Source of the DNA: Gammaproteobacteria bacterium
Lineage (GTDB): Bacteria > Pseudomonadota > Gammaproteobacteria > Xanthomonadales > Rhodanobacteraceae
Assembly: GCA_004295005.1 (NCBI GenBank)
Contig: SHNG01000023.1
Location: 1 to 58,198 of the forward strand
Length of the DNA: 58,198 nt
Direction of reading: 5' to 3'
Part shown: piece after piece, positions 45,061-54,546 of the stretch
Layout: each line of letters starts with the position of its first letter
Position numbering within the stretch: the stretch's first letter is position 1
Notes under the pieces: generated by a model
Told to the model about the DNA's origin: nothing
Database searches by the model: none
The model's input: only the letters and a program-made list of their open reading frames with translations
Program-made: the position numbers and the translations under genes

Positions 45061-46368
45061 TCAGGTTTTCTGGTTAGCCGCCGAAGCCGACTCTGTACCC
45101 GCCTGGGACCCTGCCTCATTGCGACCCACGATGACGCGCGCGCTGCGCTGATAGCTCCAGTAGGCGCGTGCCCAATCGATCAGCACCACCAGCCGGTTGC
45201 GGAATCCGATCAGGAACCAGACGTGCGCGGCCAACCAGAACCACCACGCGAACATGCCCGAAAGATGCCAACCGCGCACATCGACCACGGCCGCCATGCG
45301 CCCAATGGTGGCCAGGTTGCCAAAATCCCGGTAGCGGAATGACGCTGCGGCCTGCCCCGCGATGCGCGCGCGGATCACCTTGGCCACACAATCCCCCATC
45401 TGCTTGGCCGCAGGGGCAACACCCGGAACCGGCTTGCCCTCCTGCTGCACGGAGGCGAGATCGCCAGCGACGAACACCTCGGGCAGTCCCGCAACGCTGA
45501 GGTCGCCCTGCACCGGAACCCGACCGGCACGATCCAGCGGTACGCCCAGACTCCTTGCCAGCGGCGAGGCGGCCACGCCCGCGGACCAGAGCACGGTGCG
45601 CGCGGCGATCCGCTGGGTGCCGAGCACAACCCCATCGGCATCGATCGCGCTTACCGGCGTTCCCACAAGCACCTCCACGCCCAGGCGCTCAAGCTGCTTT
45701 CGTGCTTTTTCCGAGAGAGACTCCGGGAATGAGGAAAGCACGCGGGGTCCGGCTTCCAGCAACAACACGCGCGCCGCACGAGGATCGATGCGGCGAAATT
45801 CGTGCTTGAGCGTGTGGCGCGCAATCTCGGCCAGGGTTCCGGCAAGTTCCACTCCCGTCGGTCCTGCACCAACGATGGCGAACGTAAGCCATGCTGCCTG
45901 CGCCACAGGGTCCGCTTCGATTTCGGCATGTTCGAAAGCCGACAGGATGCGTCGGCGAATGGCCAGCGCGTCGTCCAGGGTTTTCAACCCGGGCGCAAAA
46001 CGGGACCAGTCATCGTGTCCGAAGTAGGCGTGCGTGGCACCGGTGGCCAGCACCAGGTAATCGTAGGCATGTGCGCGACCGTTGGCATCGATCACCTGCC
46101 TGCGTGCAGTATCGACTTCACACGCCTCTGCCATCAGTACGGAAACATTGCGCTGCCGCCGCAGGATGTGGCGCAAGGGTGCGGAAATGTCCGGAGCCGA
46201 CAGGCCCGCCGTGGCCACCTGATAAAGCAAGGGTTGAAACAGGTGATGGTTCTCGCGATCCAGCAGGGTGATGCGTACCGGCGAACCGGCCAGGGCGCGC
46301 GTCGCCCACAGTCCTGCGAAACCACCACCGACGATCAGGACATGGGGAACCCCGGAATCCGCTGGCAT
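45061..46368 (-). CDS. ndh: Type II NADH dehydrogenase (NDH-2-like)
   Basis: A 435-residue FAD/NAD flavoprotein with two dinucleotide folds: VLIVGGGFAGLWATRAL at the start and FAIVGAGPTGVELAGTLAE near residue 165. A FVAGDLASVQQEGKPVPGVAPAAKQMG segment and an amphipathic, Trp-rich C-terminus (MFAWWFWLAAHVWFLIGFRNRLVVLIDWARAYWSY) that attaches to the membrane follow. It passes electrons from NADH to quinone without pumping protons. Neighbours on both sides are on the same strand. Confidence 0.9.
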   Translation of the reverse strand: MPADSGVPHVLIVGGGFAGLWATRALAGSPVRITLLDRENHHLFQPLLYQVATAGLSAPDISAPLRHILRRQRNVSVLMAEACEVDTARRQVIDANGRAHAYDYLVLATGATHAYFGHDDWSRFAPGLKTLDDALAIRRRILSAFEHAEIEADPVAQAAWLTFAIVGAGPTGVELAGTLAEIARHTLKHEFRRIDPRAARVLLLEAGPRVLSSFPESLSEKARKQLERLGVEVLVGTPVSAIDADGVVLGTQRIAARTVLWSAGVAASPLARSLGVPLDRAGRVPVQGDLSVAGLPEVFVAGDLASVQQEGKPVPGVAPAAKQMGDCVAKVIRARIAGQAAASFRYRDFGNLATIGRMAAVVDVRGWHLSGMFAWWFWLAAHVWFLIGFRNRLVVLIDWARAYWSYQRSARVIVGRNEAGSQAGTESASAANQKT

Positions 46369-46427
46369 GGTTCAGGTCCTTCCTTCGCAAGGCCTCGATA
46401 CTGTGCGCATCCGCCTCGCGGTGGCCA

Positions 46428-46646
46428 CTACGGCGTGGGTGGTGTCGGCCGATAGCCGAGCAGGCGTGCCGGCAACATGAAAATGGCCTTGATCAAGGCG
46501 AGGATGCCTTCCATCAATGAGCCCACGATGCGGAACGGAATGGACAACAGCCACAGGATCGGCCACAGGATCAGCAACACCAAGGCCAGTGGCCAGCACA
46601 GGACCAGAAGGATTGCCCAAAGCAGGAAAACGACGAGTGCGCGCAT
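46428..46646 (-). CDS. Small two-span membrane protein
   Basis: A 72-residue hydrophobic protein beginning MRALVVFLLWAILLVLCWPLALVLLILWPILWLLSIPFRIVG, with two close membrane helices and a Pro-rich end. AGGGA precedes the ATG at 46646. I recognise no family; similar small proteins are common beside lolA or ndh in this group but have no known role. It lies 53 bases after lolA. Confidence 0.7.
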   Translation of the reverse strand: MRALVVFLLWAILLVLCWPLALVLLILWPILWLLSIPFRIVGSLMEGILALIKAIFMLPARLLGYRPTPPTP

Positions 46647-46699
46647 TGGATTCCCTTGTTTGTGAGCTGCAACCTGATCTTGCAGCGGCACAGGAAAAA

Positions 46700-47350
46700 T
46701 CAATCCTCGATCGGAAACACTTCGGCATCCGCCTCGGCATCACCCACGACATCCACTCCTGGCGGCGGTGAAAACGAAAAGGTGTCGGCAGGCAGCTTGG
46801 GATCGCGCTTCCAGTCGGAAAATCGGATCTCCGTGGTATTGCCCAAGGCGTCTTCGAAGCGCATTCGGGCCAGGTCCCTTTGCGCAAAGCCCAGCTCGGC
46901 AAAGGCAAATTCCGGCTCACTGGCGCGCGAAACCAGCTTGAGCCAGCGCAGACCATCACGTTCGCCCGCCTCGCTGACCACGAATTCCGCATCGAGCTGG
47001 CCAAGGTCGGTGAGCACGGTCAGAGGACTGTGCGCTTCTTCTGCGCCCTGTTTGCGCACGCTGACCTGCTCCAGATCCGGATCGTAGATCCACACCTTGT
47101 TGCCATCGGCGACGATCAATTGTTCGAACGGTGATGTGGTGTGCCAGCGCAACTGGCGCGGTGCCTGCAACATCATTTTCCCGGAAGAAACATCGCCACG
47201 ATGACCGCTTGCACCGGTCACCGACTGCTCAAAGCTGGCGCTGACCGAGTGCAGGTCTGCGGAAAAGGCTGCGAGCCTGGCGCGCGCGGAATCCGCGGCG
47301 CAGACCTGCGAGGAAACGACCAGCAACAGCAGCGCGAAGATCTTGTGCAT
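46700..47350 (-). CDS. lolA: Outer membrane lipoprotein carrier protein
   Basis: A 216-residue periplasmic protein. The signal peptide is MHKIFALLLLVVSSQVCA. The mature part reads like LolA: LHSVSASFEQSVTG, MMLQAPRQLRWHTTSPFEQLIVADGNKVWIYDPDLEQVSVR, and FSDWKRDPKLPADTFSFSPPPGVDVV near the end. It shuttles lipoproteins from LolCDE to LolB. The start at 47350 is fixed by the signal peptide; the longer frame upstream overlaps the next gene. rarA normally follows closely, but here it is 5 kb away. Confidence 0.9.
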   Translation of the reverse strand: MHKIFALLLLVVSSQVCAADSARARLAAFSADLHSVSASFEQSVTGASGHRGDVSSGKMMLQAPRQLRWHTTSPFEQLIVADGNKVWIYDPDLEQVSVRKQGAEEAHSPLTVLTDLGQLDAEFVVSEAGERDGLRWLKLVSRASEPEFAFAELGFAQRDLARMRFEDALGNTTEIRFSDWKRDPKLPADTFSFSPPPGVDVVGDAEADAEVFPIED

Positions 47351-47511
47351 GAAGTATTCGAAAGCGAAGTTCGGGGCGCACATTATCAGGCTTGATCCTG
47401 AACCGAACGTGGGCCTACCCAATCGTGCTTCGCCGCTGGCACGCGCAAGCGATCGCTGAGCGAACATTGCGGGAAAGCCGGGCCGCTCCCACTGCGACCC
47501 GGCGCACCGAT

Positions 47512-48543
47512 TCAATCAGCCGCGCGTCCTTCGCTCGTCGCCCCCAGGTGCTGATCCACAAGGGCCTTGATCTCGTTCTCCGCAACGGCCTCGCCCGAGA
47601 CGGCCTTTTCCGCCAGACTGAAGAACAGTTCCGCACGCGGCTCGCCATTGGGTTCCGGGTTCAGCTTGAATCTTGGCTTGCTCGCCATGGCCGCCGTCCA
47701 CTCCTGGCGTACGTTGGACCAGAATTCCCGGGACTTTTCCCAGTACGTACGACCGGCGCTGAAATCGTAGTCCGAAATTCGGGTGTAGCTGTTGATGCCG
47801 CGCTCCCGAGCGAGCGCATGCAAACTGCCATCGGCATCACGTTGAACCTTGGTGTTGTCCTGCTCGTGCACCCAGCCGGAAGGCGTCAGCGTGTGGCGAT
47901 TGACCACATCGAGAAGCTGGTAGTCCTTGCGCTTGCTGTATTCGCGACGCGGCAAGGGTCGCCAGCTGCGATCCGACTCCCACGCATCTGCGTTCGCCGA
48001 ATGTGTCCAGCGACCGATGCCGCCGTAGCGCGGCGCATCGTCCACTTCGTAAACCGTTTGCGACCACGCCCCGCGGGCGGCTTCGGCGGGAATCAACTCG
48101 TGCGCGAACTCGCCATCGCCTTGATAGCGCAGCACGCTGGCGGGTTCGAACTGCCAATCCTGACGCCAGTGCTTGACCACGATGTGGTCCTTGCCCATGA
48201 CCAGGATGTGTTGCAGTGAAATGAAACGGCCATTGTCGGCGACCACGGTCACCCATTCGGTTCCTCCACTGCGCTGGGCTGCATGTGGCGTATATCCGGG
48301 AGCCAATGCCGCGGTTTCATCGAATGCGAAACGCACGCGGAATTCACCGGCCATGGCCAGGATGCTGCGGCGATCGCATTCGAATGCCGCCTGTGGCGTG
48401 GTCGGCACATCCGCGCAGGGACGCTCGTAGGCGACCGGTGCAGGTTCGGCCAAAGGCGCCGGCTTTGCCGGGTCGGGCTTCGTGGTGTGGCCGGAACATG
48501 CCGCGAGTGCGCAAATCGCGGCAAAGGAAATCAACAGGCGCAT
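47512..48543 (-). CDS. DUF6607-like lipoprotein
   Basis: A 343-residue lipoprotein with signal LLISFAAICALAAC (lipidated Cys16) and a Pro/Ala-rich stretch. The globular domain includes RRSILAMAGEFRVRFAFDETAALAPGY, HILVMGKDHIVVKHWRQDW and TPSGWVHEQDNTKV. It fits the DUF6607 family, which I recall beside TonB-dependent receptors in gammaproteobacteria; the function is unknown. GGAG lies 6 bases before the ATG at 48543. It ends the putative heme/iron operon. Confidence 0.75.
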   Translation of the reverse strand: MRLLISFAAICALAACSGHTTKPDPAKPAPLAEPAPVAYERPCADVPTTPQAAFECDRRSILAMAGEFRVRFAFDETAALAPGYTPHAAQRSGGTEWVTVVADNGRFISLQHILVMGKDHIVVKHWRQDWQFEPASVLRYQGDGEFAHELIPAEAARGAWSQTVYEVDDAPRYGGIGRWTHSANADAWESDRSWRPLPRREYSKRKDYQLLDVVNRHTLTPSGWVHEQDNTKVQRDADGSLHALARERGINSYTRISDYDFSAGRTYWEKSREFWSNVRQEWTAAMASKPRFKLNPEPNGEPRAELFFSLAEKAVSGEAVAENEIKALVDQHLGATSEGRAAD

Positions 48544-48554
48544 GGTCTTCTCCA

Positions 48555-49229
48555 TCAGGCTGAATACAAGGGTGTCACCAGCTCTGCCCCTTCGGACCGC
48601 GCGATAGTGTGCGCCAGATCCAGACCGAGCAGCGACAAGCGCAACGGCGGCCTGGCATCCAGTGTATCCATCCAGGGCAGACGCTTGAGTTCAAAGGCGA
48701 GCAGGCGTGCATTCCAACCGGCGCCAAAGCGGGCAAAGGCACTGCGCAGAAATGCACCATGTGCCTGCCAGGTGGGCACATGCGCCGGGCCTTCGGCCGG
48801 AGCAATGCGTGCGGTCAGTTCATCCCAGGCCAGATAGTCGGTGTCCGGAAGCAGGTACACCTTGGCACGCGTCTCGCCACGACCATCCCGCAGGCACAAC
48901 CATTCGCGCGGTCCATGCGGGGTGACGGTGCTGCAAGCGGCAACGTCGCGGCAAGCGGCCAAGGTGCGCAGCGCCGGATGATCGAGCAGAAGGACACCAC
49001 GGGCACCGATTTTTACTTCGTCACTGGCGTGGCGCCGCTCACGGCGCTCAAGCCAGAGCACGGAACCGAGTCTCGGCAGGGCCTTGACCAGTTCCTGCAA
49101 TCCAGGATTGCCATCGGTCTGCGCGGGCCTTGTCCGGGCAACCGGTTCCGGCGATTCCGTCCACGCATCTTCGGCGGCCGACAACAGAGGCCAGGCAAGC
49201 GATTCAGTGTCGAACGGACGATCACTCAT
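48555..49229 (-). CDS. Unknown protein in the heme-uptake locus
   Basis: A 224-residue protein without a signal peptide or membrane helix, so cytoplasmic. Segments such as LPRLGSVLWLERRERRHASDEVKIGARGVLLLDHPALRTL and LCLRDGRGETRAKVYLLPDTDYLAWDELTARI look well folded. I do not recognise the family. GGAG lies 7 bases before the ATG at 49229, which is 20 bases after the TonB receptor stop, and the DUF6607-like gene starts 11 bases after its own stop, so all three are co-transcribed. A heme-handling or regulatory role is possible but only by context. Confidence 0.75.
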   Translation of the reverse strand: MSDRPFDTESLAWPLLSAAEDAWTESPEPVARTRPAQTDGNPGLQELVKALPRLGSVLWLERRERRHASDEVKIGARGVLLLDHPALRTLAACRDVAACSTVTPHGPREWLCLRDGRGETRAKVYLLPDTDYLAWDELTARIAPAEGPAHVPTWQAHGAFLRSAFARFGAGWNARLLAFELKRLPWMDTLDARPPLRLSLLGLDLAHTIARSEGAELVTPLYSA

Positions 49230-49249
49230 GGTCGTGCTCCGCATCGCGA

Positions 49250-51523
49250 TCAGAATGTTGTTCGCAAACCCAGGCGAATGGCGCGACCGGGTGCGCTGTA
49301 CAAGTCGATGTTGGCGCGTTCGGAGAAGCCGGCAACCGTACCCCAATCCCAATAGCGACGATTGCCGATGTTGGTCAGGGCGCCGAACAGCTCAAGGCGC
49401 GGCATTGCTTGCCAGTGCGCGTAGAAGTCGATGGTTGCGTGACCTGGCGCCTCGAACAACGGCGTCGGCGGCGGTTGCGTCGGATCGATCGAGGTCGAAG
49501 GTTCAGGCAGGCGATCCTTGCGCCCCACTATGCGCGTGATGAGTTCAGCCCCCCAGTTTTCGCCCTCGTAGGCAAGGCCGAGTACTGCGGTCATGGGGTC
49601 GATGCTGACCAGCGGTTCATTCGCGCCAAGATCATCTCCGCGCGCATGGGCCAGGCTGCCCTTGAGAAGCCACCCGTCCAGCGCGTCGTTGAACGAACCC
49701 AGTTCAACTCCAAAGCGCGCCTCCGCACCCCGGATGCGCACTCGTCCCACGTTCACCGACTGGAACAACATCAGCCCGCTTTGCGGGTCCACGCCGACGA
49801 AGGACATCGACTCGATGAAATCGCGATACCTGTTTTCGTAGGCCGACACGCTGACCCAGCCGGACGCCCCCTGCGCGCGCAGGCCTACTTCGAGGCCGTT
49901 GCTCGACTCCGGCTTCAGATCGGGATTTGGCAACGAGGTATAGCCGAAGGCAAGGTTGGTAAAGCCGAGGTTCACATCGTTGTAGGGCGGCGCGCGAAAG
50001 CCATGCGCATATTGCGCAAACATCGATACGAATGGGTTCCAACGCCAGATCATGCCCAGCTTTGGCGACCAACTGGTGCTGTTCAAGCCGCCGACGGCGA
50101 CACCTGGATTGTCCTCGGCAAAGGTCGCGTCGATTTCCGGATCAAGGCGGTAATGATCAACGCGCAAGGCCGGAATCAGGCTCAGGCGTCCGTCCAGCAA
50201 GCCCATTTCATCCTGCACGAACAATGCGGCATTGGTGGTCTTGCTCTTGGGGAAATCGCGCACCGGATAGACGTCGGGCATGACCACATTGGACATGGCA
50301 CCGGTGGTGAGATCCAGTTGCCAGCCGTCGCGCAATTCATCCGTGCCGGTGCGGGTCAGGTCGACGCCGTAGGTGATCGCGTGATCAAGCGATCCGGAGC
50401 TCAACGCCTTGCGCGCGCTTGCTTCGACTCCCAACACCTGCTGCTCGAACTCGAAGCGGCGAAAGCGTCGATTTGGATTGACCGGACCTTGTGCGGTCAC
50501 CGTGACACGGTCTTCGAAGGAATCCTGTGTTGTCGAACTGCGCTGAAGATTGATGCGCCAATCCAGCGAGTCGGCGAGCGCCGAGGAGAGCGTGAATTCC
50601 TGATCGAAGCCAAGGCGCAGGCGTTCGCGGCTGTCGTCGCCCAGCAAGGCGGTGGTTGACGCGCCGGTGAGCGGGTTGCGCAGGCGGCTGCTGAGCACGT
50701 CGGTTTCCACATTGCCGCGCTCGCCATCGAACGACAAGCGGTCGACACGCCCGGACTCCGCGGTGTGCACGTACTTGGCCAGCACTGCATCACTGCTTGT
50801 ATCCTGCGGATTCGGACGGGTTCGCGTGGAGTCGGCGCTGTCGATTTCCCCGCGATTGTTGCTTGCACCACCTTCACGGTGCGTTGCCACCAGCACCAGG
50901 CCATTGGCCTGCGAACCGCCCGCCCAGGTTCCCGTCAATGCACTGCCGCGATTGGCACTGTCATACAGGAGCTTGCCGGAAAGATACTGGCCGCCTTGCG
51001 GCCCCACGAAATCGACCGGATCCTTGGTCACGTAGCTAACCACGCCGGCGAGCGCGTCGGAACCATACAGGGACGATGATGCGCCACGTATGATTTCAAC
51101 GCGCTTGAGTACATCGACATCGACCACGTCGCGTCCGGCGCTGGAGAAGCTGCCGATTTCGAAACTGTCGGGAATCGCCACGCCATCCACCTCGATGCGC
51201 ACGCGATTGCCGCTCAAGCCGCGAATGGAGATTCCGCCCTGCCCAAAGCGACCTCCGCCCACTGCGCTGCCGCTGGCCGATACGCCAGGCTCATAGCGCA
51301 ACAGGTCGGCAACACTTTGACTTTGGCGGCGATCGATTTCGGCTGCTTCGATCACGCTGACTTCATTGGCCACGTCCTTCTGCGCGCGCTCATTGAGGGT
51401 CGCGGTGACCACGATGCGATCAAGCTCACTGAGCACGGGAATTTCGGGGACGCGGGTTTGCGCATGGCTTGCACCAGCACAGATCAACAGCGCAGGGATA
51501 CCGGCGGTTGGCGGCTTGAGCAT
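49250..51523 (-). CDS. TonB-dependent receptor (heme/hemoglobin type likely)
   Basis: A 757-residue outer membrane receptor. After a signal peptide (ending ASHA before QTRVP), a plug domain shows DRIVVTATLNERAQKDVANEVSVIEAAEIDRRQSQSVADLLRYEPGV, GGISIRGLSGNRVRIEVDGVAIP and GASSSLYGSDALAGVVSYVTKDP. The beta-barrel ends in an aromatic residue (GLRTTF). The plug pattern matches the hemoglobin/transferrin/lactoferrin receptor group. With hemP and a Fur box just upstream, heme or hemoglobin is the best guess for the ligand. Confidence 0.9.
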   Translation of the reverse strand: MLKPPTAGIPALLICAGASHAQTRVPEIPVLSELDRIVVTATLNERAQKDVANEVSVIEAAEIDRRQSQSVADLLRYEPGVSASGSAVGGGRFGQGGISIRGLSGNRVRIEVDGVAIPDSFEIGSFSSAGRDVVDVDVLKRVEIIRGASSSLYGSDALAGVVSYVTKDPVDFVGPQGGQYLSGKLLYDSANRGSALTGTWAGGSQANGLVLVATHREGGASNNRGEIDSADSTRTRPNPQDTSSDAVLAKYVHTAESGRVDRLSFDGERGNVETDVLSSRLRNPLTGASTTALLGDDSRERLRLGFDQEFTLSSALADSLDWRINLQRSSTTQDSFEDRVTVTAQGPVNPNRRFRRFEFEQQVLGVEASARKALSSGSLDHAITYGVDLTRTGTDELRDGWQLDLTTGAMSNVVMPDVYPVRDFPKSKTTNAALFVQDEMGLLDGRLSLIPALRVDHYRLDPEIDATFAEDNPGVAVGGLNSTSWSPKLGMIWRWNPFVSMFAQYAHGFRAPPYNDVNLGFTNLAFGYTSLPNPDLKPESSNGLEVGLRAQGASGWVSVSAYENRYRDFIESMSFVGVDPQSGLMLFQSVNVGRVRIRGAEARFGVELGSFNDALDGWLLKGSLAHARGDDLGANEPLVSIDPMTAVLGLAYEGENWGAELITRIVGRKDRLPEPSTSIDPTQPPPTPLFEAPGHATIDFYAHWQAMPRLELFGALTNIGNRRYWDWGTVAGFSERANIDLYSAPGRAIRLGLRTTF

Positions 51524-51640
51524 GAAGAGGTCCAGGGCAGCTTATGGAATTGAAATACCACTGGCTGGCTATGAACCGGGATGGCGGGCGGTGCTGGCTG
51601 GCGTCGTTGGAGTGGTTGCAGGCGGCGCGCGCCGAGGCTG

Positions 51641-51841
51641 CTATTTGGTGAGAATCAGCTTGTCATTGCGGGTCAGGTGCAAGCGGTATTGCTGGCCGGC
51701 ATGATCAATGAGCAGATCACGCCCACCTTGCAGCAAGCGTTCACTCTCGATCCGGGGTATGACGGACTTCGCTGCACAATGCGCAGGACTGCGATGACTT
51801 GCCGAATGGTCCGGATACTGCGGGGTAGCGACTTCGAACAT
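51641..51841 (-). CDS. hemP: Hemin uptake protein HemP
   Basis: A 66-residue HemP-type protein. The conserved C-terminal block IESERLLQGGRDLLIDHAGQQYRLHLTRNDKLILTK is diagnostic. HemP is a small protein needed for heme uptake in several proteobacteria, often as a regulator of the receptor. GGAGG lies 5 bases before the ATG at 51841. It is 118 bases upstream of the TonB receptor, and a Fur box sits 27 bases before its start. Confidence 0.92.
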   Translation of the reverse strand: MFEVATPQYPDHSASHRSPAHCAAKSVIPRIESERLLQGGRDLLIDHAGQQYRLHLTRNDKLILTK

Positions 51842-52266
51842 GGGATCCTCCGCCGTTGTGGATTTCTGAATGATAATGATTCGCATTTGCTAGTCAAGCC
51901 CCTGATTGCCTGACTGAACCTTTCGCTTTCTGATCCCGCGAAACCATGCCTTTCTGCGCCAGTACGCTGCCAGCGCCCTGCGAGGCCCAATGCAAAATCT
52001 CCATCGCTTCATCGATGTGCCATTCGACGGCGGCAGCGAACCGGTGATTCGCCTCAATCAAAAAACCTTCGATGCTGGAATCTGCAATTTGATGGGATCA
52101 GAATCACCCGCGCATAGCAGGTTGGATCACGCCGCGAATCGCCCTGTCACGAATCGGGCCAAGTCCGCTGCGACCCAATGACACAGGCGAACCCTGTGGC
52201 GAACTGACGCACTTCCACCACCAAACTCGTGATGCCTAGGACAATCCCCTTTTTCAGGAGCGAGCA
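51842..52266. other. Divergent intergenic region hemP/ccoN
   Basis: A 425-base spacer with the Fur box for hemP at its left end and the ccoN ribosome site (CAGGAG, 52255-52260) at its right end. A weak inverted repeat TTTCGC/GCGAAA is at about 51921-51941. I find no full FNR/Anr box (see the rejected list) and no ORF that looks coding. Confidence 0.55.
51868..51887 (-). promoter_or_regulatory. Fur box upstream of hemP
   Basis: The sequence GAATGATAATGATTCGCATT matches the Fur consensus GATAATGATAATCATTATC at most positions, including the central GATAATGAT hexamer repeats. It lies 27-46 bases before the hemP start, where it would block transcription when iron is plentiful. Confidence 0.85.
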
Positions 52267-53733
52267 ATGCCGAACACGGAAACCTACAACGATCAGGTCG
52301 TCAGGCTGTTTCTGTTGGCCGCCGCCGTCTGGGGCATCATCGGCATGTCGGTCGGCGTCTGGGCCGCCGCCGCGCTGGCCTGGCCCTTCTGGAACTTCGA
52401 TGTTCCCTTCCTCACCTTCAGCAGGCTGCGCGCCGATCACACTTTTGGCGTGATCTTTGCTTTCGGCGGCTCAGCCTTGATGGGCACTTGCTACTACGTG
52501 GTGCAGCGCACCGGCCACACCCGCCTGGCGCTGGGTCGCCTGGCCACGTTCACCTTCTGGGGTTGGCAACTGATCTGCGTGCTGGCGATGGTGACCATGC
52601 CGCTTGGCATCACGCAGAGCAAGGAATACGCCGAACCGGAATGGTTCATCGACATCCTGATCGCCATCGTCTGGGTTTCCTTCGGTGTGGTGTTCTTTGC
52701 CACTCTCGCGCGTCGGCGCATACGCCACATCTACGTGGCGAACTGGTACTACGGCGCCTTCATCATTGCCGTGGGCCTTTTGCACATCGTCAACAACCTG
52801 GCCCTGCCGGTATCCCTCACCAAGTCCTATCCGATCTACTCTGGCGTGGTCGATGCCATGGTGCAGTGGTGGTATGGCCACAACGCGGTGGCGTTTTTCC
52901 TCACTGCCGGTTTCCTCGGCATGATGTATTACTTCGTGCCGCGTCAGGCCCAGCAGCCGCTGTGGAGCTATCGCTTCTCCATCGTCAATTTCTGGGCGCT
53001 GATTTCCATCTACATGTGGGCAGGCTCCCACCACCTCATGTACACCGCCCTGCCCGACTGGGTGCAATCGGTCGGCATGGCGTTCTCGCTGGTGCTGCTG
53101 ATGCCAAGCTGGGGTTCAGCCGCGAACGGCCTGCTCACCTTCAATGGTTCCTGGCACAAACTGAAGACCGATCCGGCCGCCAAGTTCATGGTGATCGCGC
53201 TGGTGTTCTACGCCGCATCGACCTTTGAAGGTTCGATGATGGCGATCAAGACCGTCAACGCGCTTTCCCACTACACCGATTGGACCGTGGCCCACGTGCA
53301 CTCCGGCTCGATCGGCTGGGTGGCGATGATCACCATCGGCTCGCTGTATGCCATGGCACCGCGCGCATTGGGTCGCCCGGCCATGCACTCGATCCGCGGT
53401 ATGGAACTGCATTTCTGGCTGCACACGACAGGCGTGCTTCTCTACATTGCCGCCATGTGGGTCGCGGGTGTCACCGAAGGCCTGATGTGGCGTGCGACCG
53501 AGCCCAATGGCTCGCTTACCTACTCGTTCATCGACAGCCTGATCGCGATCAAGCCGTTGTACGTGGTGCGCTGGCTGGGTGGCATGTTTGTACTGTCGGG
53601 CATGGTGGTGATGGCCTGGAACCTCTGGCATACGGCAGCGCATGCCCGCGCCAAGCTGATCACGCCGATTCCCGTTCCGATTCCGGAACCGGAGCCGCAC
53701 CAGACACCGGCACCGTTGCCGGTGATGGGTTGA
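52267..53733 (+). CDS. ccoN: cbb3-type cytochrome c oxidase subunit I
   Basis: A 488-residue catalytic subunit with about 12 membrane helices. Ligands are visible: His in RLRADHTFG and in LHFWLH for the low-spin heme, [11 protein letters not shown] and [12 protein letters not shown] for CuB and the cross-linked Tyr, and [11 protein letters not shown] for the high-spin heme. It reduces oxygen to water at high affinity. The C-terminus is a Pro-rich tail ([17 protein letters not shown]). CAGGAG precedes the start. It begins the cco operon. Confidence 0.96.
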   Translation: MPNTETYNDQVVRLFLLAAAVWGIIGMSVGVWAAAALAWPFWNFDVPFLTFSRLRADHTFGVIFAFGGSALMGTCYYVVQRTGHTRLALGRLATFTFWGWQLICVLAMVTMPLGITQSKEYAEPEWFIDILIAIVWVSFGVVFFATLARRRIRHIYVANWYYGAFIIAVGLLHIVNNLALPVSLTKSYPIYSGVVDAMVQWWYGHNAVAFFLTAGFLGMMYYFVPRQAQQPLWSYRFSIVNFWALISIYMWAGSHHLMYTALPDWVQSVGMAFSLVLLMPSWGSAANGLLTFNGSWHKLKTDPAAKFMVIALVFYAASTFEGSMMAIKTVNALSHYTDWTVAHVHSGSIGWVAMITIGSLYAMAPRALGRPAMHSIRGMELHFWLHTTGVLLYIAAMWVAGVTEGLMWRATEPNGSLTYSFIDSLIAIKPLYVVRWLGGMFVLSGMVVMAWNLWHTAAHARAKLITPIPVPIPEPEPHQTPAPLPVMG

Positions 53734-53743
53734 GGAGTAAACC

Positions 53744-54391
53744 ATGGCAGGTGGATACAAGTATTTTGAAGCGGTCGAAAAGCACGCCGGACTGCTCGGC
53801 ATTCTTACGGCAGTCATGGTTTCCATTGGTGGCCTGGCCGAGATCACGCCGCTTTTCATGGCAGCCAATACCGTCAAGGCCGCTGAAGGGCTCAAGCCCT
53901 ACGATCCACTGCGTCTTGCAGGCAAGGATATCTACGTGCGTGAAGGCTGTTACCTGTGTCACTCACAGATGATTCGCGCCTTGCGTGCCGAGACCGAACG
54001 CTACGGGCCCTATTCGGTTGCTGGCGAATCGGTGTACGACCGGCCGTTCCAGTGGGGTTCCAAGCGCACCGGTCCAGACCTTGCGCGCGTAGGCGGCAAG
54101 TACAGCGACGAGTGGCAACGCGTACACCTCATTGATCCGCGAAGCGTGGTGCCGGACTCGAACATGCCGTCCTACGCATGGCTGTCCAACGCCATGGTCG
54201 ATGCCGCGGATATCCAGGCGCGCATGCGCGTGCTGCGCACACTGGGCGACCCCTACAGCGATGAAGACATCGCCGGTGCCAAGTCTGCATTGGAAGGCAA
54301 GACGGAAATGGATGCCATGATTGCCTACCTGCAGGGCCTGGGCATCAATCGCCCCACTGAGAGCGCAGCGGCAAGCGGGGCGGCGCCATGA
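53744..54391 (+). CDS. ccoO: cbb3-type cytochrome c oxidase subunit II
   Basis: A 215-residue membrane-anchored monoheme cytochrome c. One N-terminal helix ([25 protein letters not shown]) is followed by the heme motif [13 protein letters not shown] and the distal Met in [10 protein letters not shown]. It relays electrons to CcoN. It starts 10 bases after ccoN and overlaps ccoQ by 4 bases. Confidence 0.95.
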   Translation: MAGGYKYFEAVEKHAGLLGILTAVMVSIGGLAEITPLFMAANTVKAAEGLKPYDPLRLAGKDIYVREGCYLCHSQMIRALRAETERYGPYSVAGESVYDRPFQWGSKRTGPDLARVGGKYSDEWQRVHLIDPRSVVPDSNMPSYAWLSNAMVDAADIQARMRVLRTLGDPYSDEDIAGAKSALEGKTEMDAMIAYLQGLGINRPTESAAASGAAP

Positions 54392-54546
54392 GCATCCAGC
54401 CGTTCTGGGGCAACCTCATCGGCGTATTCACCGTGGCCATCATGCTGAGCTTCATCGGCATCTGGATCTGGGTCTGGAACCGGCGGCACAAGCCGAAGTA
54501 CGACGCGCTGGCGCGCCTGCCCATGAATGACGGAGAAACACAATGA
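54388..54546 (+). CDS. ccoQ: cbb3-type oxidase small subunit CcoQ
   Basis: A 52-residue single-span protein, [19 protein letters not shown] followed by [26 protein letters not shown] and a short tail. This is the small CcoQ subunit that stabilises the oxidase. It overlaps ccoO (ATGA) and ccoP (ATGA) by 4 bases each. It is easily missed because of its size. Confidence 0.93.
   Translation: MSIQPFWGNLIGVFTVAIMLSFIGIWIWVWNRRHKPKYDALARLPMNDGETQ

Noticed and set aside
52089-52101. FNR/Anr-like box TTGAT-ggg-ATCAG upstream of ccoN
   Set aside because: The half-sites are 3 bases apart instead of 4 and the last base is wrong, so it does not meet the FNR consensus.
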